Origin: Streptomyces speibonae
GTDB lineage: Bacteria; Actinomycetota; Actinomycetes; Streptomycetales; Streptomycetaceae
NCBI GenBank assembly: GCA_000715605.1
Contig: KL568558.1
Coordinates: forward strand, 2,658-8,303
Length of the DNA stretch: 5,646 nt
Reading direction: 5' to 3'
The translations under genes were made by a program, and so were the position numbers. A model generated the notes under the pieces. It ran no database searches. It was given only the letters and a program-made list of their open reading frames with translations, and had not been told where the DNA came from. Position 1 is the first letter of the stretch, and the number at the start of each line of letters is the position of its first letter. Positions 1 to 5,630 of this stretch are shown one piece after another.

Positions 1-1
1 G

Positions 2-20
2 AGATGTGTATAAGAGACAG
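2..20 (+). other. Tn5/Nextera mosaic-end adapter (artefact, left end)
   Basis: These 19 bases are exactly AGATGTGTATAAGAGACAG, the transposase mosaic end used in tagmentation libraries. It is followed directly by in-frame lipoyl-domain coding sequence, so genomic DNA begins at 21. An apparent reading frame starting inside this stretch on the plus strand is an artefact. Confidence 0.98.
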
Positions 21-215
21 GCGCCGACCTCGGCCGTCTCGTCCTCGCCGACCACGATCTCCAGCAGCGTGCCGGACGCGGGAGCGGGGATCTCGGTGTC
101 GACCTTGTCCGTCGACACCTCCAGCAGCGGCTCGTCGGCCTCGACGGTGTCACCGACCGACTTCAGCCAGCGGGTGACGGTGCCCTCGGTGACGGACTCG
201 CCGAGCGCCGGCAGG
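21..215 (-). repeat. Direct repeat copy B, second lipoyl domain of sucB
   Basis: This matches 408-602 at a constant offset of 387 bases (129 codons) without gaps. By hand count about 165 of 195 bases agree. It encodes the second lipoyl domain. The adapter junction at 20/21 falls inside this copy, so the repeat may extend past the window. Confidence 0.9.
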
Positions 216-619
216 ACCACGTCGGTGCCCTGCGCGGAGCCGCCGCCGGCCGCGGCCTCGGCGCTGGGCGCCGGAGCGGGGGCGGGCTGCTCGGTGGACG
301 GCTGGGCCTGCGGCTCCGGCGCGGGGGCCGGCGGGGCCGCCTGCTCGGCCGCGGGCGCCGGGGCGGCGGCGGGGGCGCCGCTGCCGTCGTCGATCAGGGC
401 CAGCTCGGCGCCGACCTCGACCGTCTCGTCCTCGGCGACCTTGATGGAGGACAGCACGCCGGAGGCGGGTGCGGGAATCTCGGTGTCGACCTTGTCGGTG
501 GAGACCTCGAGCAGCGGCTCGTCGGCCTCGACGCGCTCGCCCTCGGCCTTCAGCCAGCGGGTGACAGTGCCCTCGGTGACGCTCTCGCCGAGCGCCGGCA
601 GGGTTACGGAAACCGCCAT
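21..619 (-). CDS. sucB: Dihydrolipoamide acyltransferase (E2) of a 2-oxoacid dehydrogenase complex, N-terminal part
   Basis: This is the N-terminal 199 codons, plus two bases of the next, of the E2 core protein. E2 carries acyl groups on swinging lipoyl arms and transfers them to CoA in the cytosol. Two lipoyl domains are visible: residues about 1-77, with the lipoylated lysine in STDKVDT at K43, and about 131-200, with the same motif at K172. They are joined by a flexible Ala/Pro linker (about 81-128). The peripheral-subunit-binding and catalytic domains lie beyond the adapter. The ATG at 619 is chosen because AAGGAG lies 11 nt upstream and the product starts [14 protein letters not shown], the usual beginning of a lipoyl domain. 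The gene follows lpdA by 61 nt and is probably co-transcribed. Actinobacterial proteins named SucB can serve pyruvate as well as 2-oxoglutarate dehydrogenase (established for the mycobacterial DlaT relative), so substrate specificity is open. Confidence 0.93.
408..602 (-). repeat. Direct repeat copy A, first lipoyl domain of sucB
   Basis: This is the partner of the copy at 21-215 and encodes the first lipoyl domain. The best-conserved blocks surround the lipoyl-lysine motif and the [17 protein letters not shown] segment. The most diverged part is the segment after the conserved PAPASG. Confidence 0.9.
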
Positions 620-630
620 GGTTTCGGTTG

Positions 631-636
631 CTCCTT
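631..636 (-). promoter_or_regulatory. Ribosome binding site of sucB
   Basis: The minus strand reads AAGGAG, 11 nt before the ATG at 619. It lies in the 61-nt gap (620-680) after lpdA. I see no terminator-like hairpin in that gap, which fits read-through from lpdA. Confidence 0.75.
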
Positions 637-680
637 AGAAGTGCGGAAGTCTGTGTCGTCGCGCCCGGTGACTGAGGGCG

Positions 681-2069
681 TCAGTCGTGCGCGTGGAGGG
701 GCTTGCCGGCCAGGGCCAGGTGGGCCTCGCCGAGCGCCTCGCTCTGCGTCGGGTGGGCGTGGATCAGCTGGGCGACCTCGGCCGGCAGCGCCTCCCAGTT
801 GTAGATCAGCTGGGCCTCGCCGACCTGCTCACCCATGCGGTCGCCGACCATGTGGACGCCGACCACCGCACCGTCCTTGACCTGGACGAGCTTGATCTCG
901 CCCGCGGTCTGGAGGATCTTGCTCCTGCCGTTGCCCGCCAGGTTGTACTTCAGGGCGACGACCTTGTCCGCACCGTAGATCTCCTTGGCCTTGGCCTCGG
1001 TGATGCCCACGGAGGCGACCTCGGGGTGGCAGTACGTCACCCGGGGGACGCCGTCGTAGTCGATCGGGACGGTCTTCAGACCGGCCAGCCGCTCCGCCAC
1101 CAGGATGCCCTCCGCGAAGCCCACGTGCGCGAGCTGGAGGGTCGGGACCAGGTCACCGACGGCGGAGATGGTCGGAACGTTGGTACGCATGTACTCGTCG
1201 ACGAGGACGTAGCCGCGGTCCATGGCGACCCCGGCCTCCTCGTAGCCCAGGCCCTGGGAGACCGGGCCGCGGCCGATGGCGACGAGCAGGATCTCGGCCT
1301 CGAACTCCTTGCCGTCGGCGAGGGTGACCTTGACACCGTCCTGGGTGTACTCCGCCTTCTGGAAGAAGGTGCCCAGGTTGAACTTGATGCCGCGCTTGCG
1401 GAAGGCACGCTCCAGCAGCTTGGAGGAGTTCTCGTCCTCCACCGGGACGAGGTGCTTCAGGCCCTCGACGATCGTCACCTCGGTGCCGAACGACTTCCAC
1501 GCGGAGGCGAACTCGACGCCGATGACGCCGCCGCCCAGGATGATCGCGGACTTCGGCACGCGGTCCAGGACGAGGGCGTGGTCGGAGGAGATGATCCGCT
1601 CGCCGTCGATGTCCAGGCCCGGCAGCGACTTCGGCACGGAACCGGTCGCCAGCAGGATGTGCCGGCCCTGGATCCGCTGCCCGTTCACATCGACGGAAGT
1701 GGGCGAGGACAGCCGGCCCTCGCCCTCGATGTAGGTCACCTTGCGGGAGGCGACGAGACCCTGCAGACCCTTGTACAGACCGGAGATGACCCCGTCCTTG
1801 TACTTGTGGACGCCCGCGATGTCGATGCCCTCGAAGGTCGCCTTGACACCGACGGCCTCGCTCTCGCGGGCCTGGTCGGCGATCTCGCCGGCGTGCAGCA
1901 GGGCTTTGGTGGGAATGCATCCTCGGTGCAGGCAGGTACCGCCGACCTTGTCCTTCTCGATCAGGGCGACGTCCAGGCCCAGCTGCGCCCCGCGCAGGGC
2001 CGCGGCGTAACCACCGCTGCCACCGCCGAGGATCACTAGGTCGAAAACGGTGCTGGCGTCGTTCGCCAC
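681..2069 (-). CDS. lpdA: Dihydrolipoyl dehydrogenase (E3)
   Basis: This 462-residue FAD flavoprotein reoxidises the dihydrolipoyl arms of E2 and reduces NAD+ to NADH in the cytosol. The length is normal for the family. In order one sees the N-terminal FAD-binding GGGSGG (15-20), the redox-active disulfide CLHRGC (C46 and C51), ATGS (141-144), the NAD-binding GGGVIGVEFAS (179-189), the second FAD segment SAVGDLVPTLQLAH (302-315), and the C-terminal HAHPTQSE with the catalytic His439 and Glu444. All key residues are present. The frame stays open upstream to 2240, but I choose the GTG at 2069: GGAGGA lies 6 nt before it, and MANDASTVFDLVILGGG is the expected beginning. An in-frame ATG at 2087 is less likely because the ribosome binding site would lie inside the gene. 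sucB follows 61 nt downstream and probably forms an operon with it. Confidence 0.97.
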   Translation of the reverse strand: MANDASTVFDLVILGGGSGGYAAALRGAQLGLDVALIEKDKVGGTCLHRGCIPTKALLHAGEIADQARESEAVGVKATFEGIDIAGVHKYKDGVISGLYKGLQGLVASRKVTYIEGEGRLSSPTSVDVNGQRIQGRHILLATGSVPKSLPGLDIDGERIISSDHALVLDRVPKSAIILGGGVIGVEFASAWKSFGTEVTIVEGLKHLVPVEDENSSKLLERAFRKRGIKFNLGTFFQKAEYTQDGVKVTLADGKEFEAEILLVAIGRGPVSQGLGYEEAGVAMDRGYVLVDEYMRTNVPTISAVGDLVPTLQLAHVGFAEGILVAERLAGLKTVPIDYDGVPRVTYCHPEVASVGITEAKAKEIYGADKVVALKYNLAGNGRSKILQTAGEIKLVQVKDGAVVGVHMVGDRMGEQVGEAQLIYNWEALPAEVAQLIHAHPTQSEALGEAHLALAGKPLHAHD

Positions 2070-2075
2070 GTCACG

Positions 2076-2081
2076 TCCTCC
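2076..2081 (-). promoter_or_regulatory. Ribosome binding site that sets the lpdA start
   Basis: The minus strand reads GGAGGA, followed by 6 nt and then GTG at 2069. This supports the GTG start over the in-frame ATG at 2087 and over the more distant start at 2240. Confidence 0.8.
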
Positions 2082-2228
2082 ATGCATGTGCGCCACGCCG
2101 GTCTCCAGTGACCGGTCGGCGGCTGGTGTCCGGCCGCTCATTGTTCTCGGCCCTTTGGTGGGGGCCCTGTCCTGCCGAGCCCTATCCTCGCACTTGTCGG
2201 GGCCGTACGAGACGCGGGGCCGTGGTGT

Positions 2229-2272
2229 GAGACGTCCCACTTCCGGCGACGAGGTGTCCCGCTTCCGGTGAC
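2229..2272. repeat. Two tandem copies of a 22-bp unit between pepA and lpdA
   Basis: The units are 2229-2250 and 2251-2272, directly abutting. They agree at 18 of 22 positions, and all four differences (unit positions 4, 5, 11 and 18) are transitions. Each contains CTTCCGGYGAC. They lie about 160-200 nt upstream of the lpdA start and end where the pepA stem-loop begins. Two helical turns between copies would suit a pair of protein-binding sites, but no regulator is identified. Confidence 0.7.
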
Positions 2273-2304
2273 GGGGCCTCGCCCTACCCGCGCGCGAGGC
2301 CCCG
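2272..2304 (-). terminator. Stem-loop after pepA, likely terminator
   Basis: There is a perfect 11-bp GC-rich inverted repeat, with arms 2272-2282 and 2294-2304 and an 11-nt loop. It begins 16 nt past the pepA stop codon. No U-tract follows on the pepA strand, but U-less hairpins are common in high-GC actinomycetes. It would separate pepA from lpdA-sucB. Confidence 0.6.
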
Positions 2305-2320
2305 CCGTCCCGAGAGGGCG

Positions 2321-3868
2321 TCAGCTCAGATCGCCGGCGGCGGCCCGCTCCGCCAGGCGGACCAGGGTGCGCACCGCCGAGCCCGTACCGCCCTTGGGCG
2401 TGTACCCGAACGGGCTGCCCTCGTTGAAGGCCGGACCCGCGATGTCGAGGTGCGCCCAGGTGATGCCCTCGCCGACGAACTCGCGCAGGAACAGGCCCGC
2501 GACCAGCCCGCCGCCCATCCGCTCACCCATGTTGGCGATGTCCGCGGTGGACGAGTCCATCCCCTTGCGCAGGTGTTCGGGCAGCGGCATCTGCCAGGCC
2601 GGCTCGCCGGCCTCCTCGGCGGCCTCGTGCACCGCGGAGCGGAACGCGTCGTCGTTCGCCATGATCCCGAACGTGCGATTGCCCAGCGCCAGCACCATCG
2701 CGCCGGTCAGGGTCGCGACGTCCACGATCGCGTCCGGCTCGTCCTGCGAGGCGGCCCACAGCGCGTCCGCCAGGACGAGCCGGCCCTCGGCGTCGGTGTT
2801 GAGCACCTCCACCGTCTTGCCGCTGAACATGCGCAGCACGTCGCCCGGGCGCGTCGCCGAACCGGACGGCATGTTCTCGGCCAGCGCCAGCCAGCCGGTG
2901 ACGTTGACCTCAAGGCCGAGCCGGGCGGCGGCGACGACCGCGGCGAACACGGCGGCGGCACCGCTCATGTCGCACTTCATCGTCTCGTTGTGGCCGGCCG
3001 GCTTCAGCGAGATGCCGCCCGAGTCGTAGGTGATGCCCTTGCCGACGAGGGCGAGGTGCTTCTTGGCCTTGGACGAGGTGTACGACAGCTTCACCAGCCG
3101 CGGCCCGGACGCCGACCCGGCGCCGACGCCGAGGATGCCGCCGTAGCCACCCTTGGTGAGGGCCTTCTCGTCGAGCACCTGCACCTTGATGCCGTGCTCC
3201 TTGGCCGCCGCCTGGGCGACGGCCGCGAACGCCTCCGGGTTCAGGTCGTTCGGCGGGGTGTTGATCAGGTCGCGGGCGCGGTTGAGCTCCTCGGCGACGG
3301 CGGTGGCGCGCTCGAGTGCGGCCTTGTACGCCTTGTCGCGGGGCTTGCCGCCGATCAGCGCGGCCTCGGCGAGCGGGGCCTTGCCGTTCTTGCCCTTCCC
3401 CGCGGAGCCGCCGTCGTCCTTCTTCTTGTAGGCGTCGAAGGAGTACGCGCCGAGCAGCACGCCCTCCGCGACCGCGCCGGCGTCGGCCGCGTCCGCCAGG
3501 GGCAGCGCGAACGCGGCCTTCTTGCTGCCGGCGAGGGTGCGGGCGGCCACACCGGCGGCCTTGCGCAGCGCCTCGGTGTCGTAGCCGGAGCCCTTCTCGG
3601 GCTGGGCGCCGAGGCCCACCGCCACCACGAGCGGCGCCTTGAAGCCGGCCGGCGCGGGGAGCTTCGTCACCTCGCCCTCGGCACCGGACGCGCCGAGAGT
3701 CTCCAGGACGCCGGCGAGCCTGCCGTCGTACGCCTGGTCCACGGCCTCGGCGCCCGGTGCGACGACCGGGGCTGCGGACTGTGCGGCAGAGCTCTTGGCG
3801 ACACCGATCACGATCGCGTCGGCCCGCAGGCCGGGGACCGCGGCGGTGCTGAGAGTGAGAGCAGTCAC
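2321..3868 (-). CDS. pepA: Leucyl aminopeptidase, peptidase family M17
   Basis: This 515-residue cytosolic metallo-aminopeptidase removes N-terminal residues, typically leucine, from peptides using two metal ions. The length is close to that of E. coli PepA (503). The N-terminal macro-like domain covers roughly 1-165. The C-terminal catalytic domain carries GKGITYDSGGISLKP with metal ligands K277 and D282 and catalytic K289, then CDMSGAA with D300, then the family signature NTDAEGRLVLADAL with D359, E361 and catalytic R363. All of these are intact. A Lys/Gly-rich stretch (about 148-163) lies before the catalytic half and looks like a linker. The start is a GTG at 3868 with only a weak GGAAGCGAG upstream, but the MTALTLSTAA beginning is right for the family. 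The gene is followed by a stem-loop and faces away from the broken GH114 gene. Some M17 enzymes also bind DNA; nothing here shows that. Confidence 0.96.
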   Translation of the reverse strand: MTALTLSTAAVPGLRADAIVIGVAKSSAAQSAAPVVAPGAEAVDQAYDGRLAGVLETLGASGAEGEVTKLPAPAGFKAPLVVAVGLGAQPEKGSGYDTEALRKAAGVAARTLAGSKKAAFALPLADAADAGAVAEGVLLGAYSFDAYKKKDDGGSAGKGKNGKAPLAEAALIGGKPRDKAYKAALERATAVAEELNRARDLINTPPNDLNPEAFAAVAQAAAKEHGIKVQVLDEKALTKGGYGGILGVGAGSASGPRLVKLSYTSSKAKKHLALVGKGITYDSGGISLKPAGHNETMKCDMSGAAAVFAAVVAAARLGLEVNVTGWLALAENMPSGSATRPGDVLRMFSGKTVEVLNTDAEGRLVLADALWAASQDEPDAIVDVATLTGAMVLALGNRTFGIMANDDAFRSAVHEAAEEAGEPAWQMPLPEHLRKGMDSSTADIANMGERMGGGLVAGLFLREFVGEGITWAHLDIAGPAFNEGSPFGYTPKGGTGSAVRTLVRLAERAAAGDLS

Positions 3869-3879
3869 GGTGGTGAAAT

Positions 3880-3888
3880 CTCGCTTCC
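3880..3888 (-). promoter_or_regulatory. Weak ribosome binding site of pepA
   Basis: The minus strand reads GGAAGCGAG, ending 11 nt before the GTG at 3868. It matches the anti-Shine-Dalgarno only partly. No better-placed start with a stronger site is visible. Confidence 0.4.
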
Positions 3889-4047
3889 GATGTGGAGTTG
3901 CAGTGGCCGAAAGGTGTGGGTCGACCGGGCCCGGCAGCCGACCCTAAGGGCGCTGAGCGGGTGCGGTCCCGTCGGGGCCTTCCCCGGTGCGGCGAACACT
4001 CGGGACGAGACTACGCGCGTGTGTGCGTCCGCTCATTCCCGCGGGGT

Positions 4048-4061
4048 TCACCTTCCGGTGA
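4048..4061. promoter_or_regulatory. Inverted repeat TCACC-TTCC-GGTGA, possible operator
   Basis: Two perfect 5-bp arms flank TTCC in the divergent spacer. The site overlaps CTTCCGGTGACG (4052-4063), whose 12 bases recur exactly at 2262-2273, and with one change at 2240-2251, on the other side of pepA. The left arm is part of GTTCACC, which equals the core of a Streptomyces PhoP box, but the required adjacent 11-nt repeat is poor. Function is a guess. Confidence 0.3.
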
Positions 4062-4150
4062 CGTCGCGCACTGGCCGGGGCCCCGCCGGGCGGACACGAT
4101 CATCCTCGACGTTCCTGTGCCGCGGCCATGCCGCGCGGCCCGCCCCCCAT

Positions 4151-4156
4151 GGAGGA
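4151..4156 (+). promoter_or_regulatory. Ribosome binding site of the GH114 pseudogene
   Basis: GGAGGA lies 8 nt before the GTG at 4165. This is a good site and is the main reason for placing the ancestral start there. The overlapping GTG at 4163 runs straight into a stop. Confidence 0.55.
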
Positions 4157-4164
4157 CGCCCGGT

Positions 4165-4930
4165 GTGAAGGCCGTCCCCGCTCGTCACGCTGCGGCGGCC
4201 CGCACCATCGTGCCCGCCTCCGACGGCGAGGCGCCGCCCGGCGGCCCCGGCCGGGCACGGCCCGGCAGTGGCAGCTCAGCGGGCGGCTCGACACCTCCGT
4301 CGACGTCCCGGTCCAGACATCGACGGCTTCGACCACTCCGCGGACACCGTCGCGAAGCCCCACCGCGACGGCCGCGAGGTCATCCGCTACCTCTTCACCG
4401 GCGCCGGGGAGGACTTCCGCCCGGACACCGGTGACTTCCCGGAGCCGGTGATCGGGCGGGGCGACGGCTGGGAGGGCGAGCGCCGGCTCGACATCCGCCG
4501 GACCGACGTACGGGAGCCGCTCACGGCGCGGCGCCTCGGCATGCGCCCGGCCGAGGGCTTCGACGCGGTGGAGCCGGACACCATGGACGGCTGCCGCAAC
4601 CGCACCGGCCTCCCGCTCACCGCCGGCGACCAACTGCGCTGCGACCGCCTCGTGGCCCGGCTCGCCCGCGAGCGGGGACCGGCCGTCGGGCTGACGAACG
4701 ACCTCGACCAGATCCCCGAACGGATCGGCGACTTCGACTTCGCGGCCAACGAACGGTGCGCCCGGTACGGCGGGTGCGACGGGCTGACCCCGTTCACCGA
4801 GGCGGACAAGGCCGTCTTCCACGCCGAGTACGAGCTGTCCACCGGCCGCTTCCGCGCCGACTCGCGGCGCCTGAGGCTGAGTTCGCTGCTCAAACGGTAT
4901 GAACCGGACGCATGGCGTCGGGCCTGCTGA
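4165..4930 (+). pseudogene. Glycoside hydrolase family 114-like protein, frameshifted and decaying
   Basis: The body matches the secreted GH114 (TIM-barrel, endo-alpha-1,4-polygalactosaminidase-like) family. Recognisable segments are WQLSGRLDTSVDVPV, DIDGFDHSADTVA, YLFTGAGEDFRPD, GFDAVEPD, GLTNDLDQIPE, FDFAANERC, KAVFHAEYEL and SSLLKRYEPDAWRRAC. They do not share one frame. From the GTG at 4165, the frame must shift before WQLSG (TGG at 4269) and again between 4313 and 4316, where GTC is followed by only two bases before GACATCGAC. Two single-base deletions explain both. The rest runs open to the TGA at 4928-4930. The signal peptide is no longer clear. Several positions usually conserved, as I recall the family, are changed: ICY to IRY (4384-4386), GE-W-LDI to GERRLDI (4484-4486), and LKND to LTND (4694-4696). 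The acidic residues of EPD and NE-C remain. A fragment from 4268 could still be translated, but lacks the N-terminal strand and export signal. Sequencing error is the main alternative. Confidence 0.8.
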
Positions 4931-5495
4931 GGCTGATTCCGGTCACGGTGGTGCCCGCCATCCGGTCGGCGAGGGAGCGGCGCGCCGGGCCCAGCACGGG
5001 CAGCGCGTTGAACAGGAAGAGGGCCACCGCGATCACCCACACCAGGACCGACAGCGCGATCTGCCCCTCCACGAGCAGCACACAGGCCACGGCGTACACG
5101 GCGACGTCGGTGGCCGTGGTCACCGCCGCCCGCACCGCCGCGCGTCCGGGCAGCCGCGGAGTGATCTTCAGCCCGGTCAGCGCCTTGCCGATCGTGCGCC
5201 CGGCGAGGGCGAGGCAGGCCCACTGGTAGAGGAACGTCGCGACGATCAGCAGGCCGAAGGCCTGCTCGACGTAGAGCACGGACTTGTTCCACAGGGACAG
5301 TCCGAGGTTCTCCGAGGCGTCGACCACGTCGCCGCGTGAGGTCAGCAGGTCGAAGCCGCTGCGGGCGGCGAGTTCGGGCGCGTCGGTGACGAGCGCGGAT
5401 ATCCGGTTGAAGGTGAGCACGGCGAGCGCCGAGGCCAGCGCGACCACCAGTGCGAAGTCGATGAACCAGGCCAGGACACGACGGAACTTCGGCAT
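4890..5495 (-). CDS. RDD-family integral membrane protein
   Basis: This predicted membrane protein has 201 residues. Family hallmarks are the Arg in FRRVLAW with Asp in FIDF near the N-terminus (residues 4-14), AGRTIGKALTGLK (98-110) after the second membrane segment, and ARRSLADRMAGT (171-182) near the C-terminus. Hydrophobic segments lie at about 7-28, 78-98, 120-142 and 146-168, giving three to four helices. The region at about 30-75 is polar and probably extracytoplasmic. The frame is open back to a GTG at 5531, but I choose the ATG at 5495: GGGGGA lies 5 nt upstream, the product MPKFRRVLAW starts just before the first helix, and the GTG has no binding site. RDD proteins have no single known function; some have been linked to ion transport. 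Its 3' end overlaps the GH114 pseudogene by 41 nt, tail to tail. Confidence 0.88.
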   Translation of the reverse strand: MPKFRRVLAWFIDFALVVALASALAVLTFNRISALVTDAPELAARSGFDLLTSRGDVVDASENLGLSLWNKSVLYVEQAFGLLIVATFLYQWACLALAGRTIGKALTGLKITPRLPGRAAVRAAVTTATDVAVYAVACVLLVEGQIALSVLVWVIAVALFLFNALPVLGPARRSLADRMAGTTVTGISLSRPDAMRPVHTV

Positions 5496-5500
5496 CAACA

Positions 5501-5506
5501 TCCCCC
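5501..5506 (-). promoter_or_regulatory. Ribosome binding site that sets the RDD gene start
   Basis: The minus strand reads GGGGGA, then TGTTG, then the ATG at 5495. An ATG at 5501 would directly abut the purine run and a GTG at 5531 has none, so 5495 is preferred. Confidence 0.6.
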
Positions 5507-5545
5507 GATCTGTGGTGAGTTCGGCGGACACGGTAGCCGCGGGGC

Positions 5546-5559
5546 CTGCGGAGACGCAG
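5546..5559. other. Small hairpin CTGCG-GAGA-CGCAG
   Basis: A 5-bp stem with a 4-nt loop lies in the 82-nt gap (5496-5577) between the upstream gene's stop and the RDD gene. It is about 19 nt past that stop on the minus strand. It could be a weak terminator or an mRNA structure. No U-tract follows it. Confidence 0.25.
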
Positions 5560-5577
5560 AGGATCGGGGAGATCGTT

Positions 5578-5630
5578 TCATCCCAGTGACATCACGACCA
5601 GCGCGGTCGTCCCCGCGGTCTCCGCGAGCC
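5578..5630 (-). CDS. C-terminal tail of an upstream gene, possibly CobS (cobalamin synthase)
   Basis: Sixteen codons and a TGA (5580-5578) are readable before the adapter, giving LAETAGTTALVVMSLG. Codon third positions are almost all G or C, as in a real gene here. The alternating small and aliphatic residues look like the end of a membrane helix. I recall CobS proteins of Streptomyces ending in a similar Ala-Glu-Thr/Ala then Leu-Val-Val pattern, and cobalamin genes lying near pepA in that genus, so CobS (the final membrane step of cobalamin assembly) is my best guess. The fragment is too short to prove it. Confidence 0.4.

Larger units (their letters stand above)
3869..4164. other. Divergent spacer between pepA and the GH114 pseudogene
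   Basis: This stretch of about 296 nt holds no gene I can support. It should contain the pepA promoter, but I cannot place a convincing -35/-10 pair. Visible structures are an inverted repeat GGGTCG/CGACCC (3918-3923 and 3939-3944, 15-nt loop) in the presumed pepA leader, a small 5-bp hairpin CGGGG-CCTT-CCCCG (3973-3986), the inverted repeat at 4048-4061, and a CGGGGCCCCG palindrome (4076-4085). In DNA this GC-rich, short palindromes can occur by chance. Confidence 0.5.

Noticed and set aside
6..638. Plus-strand open frame starting in the left adapter
   Set aside because: Its start codon lies in the adapter and its Ser/Ala/Gly-rich product is the antisense of the sucB lipoyl domains and linker.
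687..2039. Long plus-strand open frame (about 450 codons) opposite lpdA
   Set aside because: High-GC genes often leave the opposite frame open. The product is Leu/Asp/Gly/Val-rich without domains, and the minus strand encodes an intact lpdA.
2184..2189. Possible lpdA -10 element GAGGAT on the minus strand
   Set aside because: It resembles TAGGAT at five of six positions, but no -35-like hexamer occurs 16-19 bases upstream, so I do not call a promoter.
2070..2240. N-terminal extension of LpdA up to 2240
   Set aside because: The added 57 residues match nothing in the family, and a good ribosome binding site sits directly before the GTG at 2069.
4013..4045. SigR-type promoter (GGAAT ... GT) upstream of pepA on the minus strand
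   Set aside because: GGAAT is present, but the expected GTT is not found at the required 18-base spacing.
4041..4063. PhoP box upstream of pepA
   Set aside because: GTTCACC matches the core once, but the adjacent 11-base units match at only three or four of seven core positions, so a true PhoP site is not supported.
2450..4168. Long plus-strand open frame (about 570 codons) opposite pepA
   Set aside because: It is an antisense shadow: no ribosome binding site or domain, biased composition, and it covers all conserved pepA motifs on the other strand.
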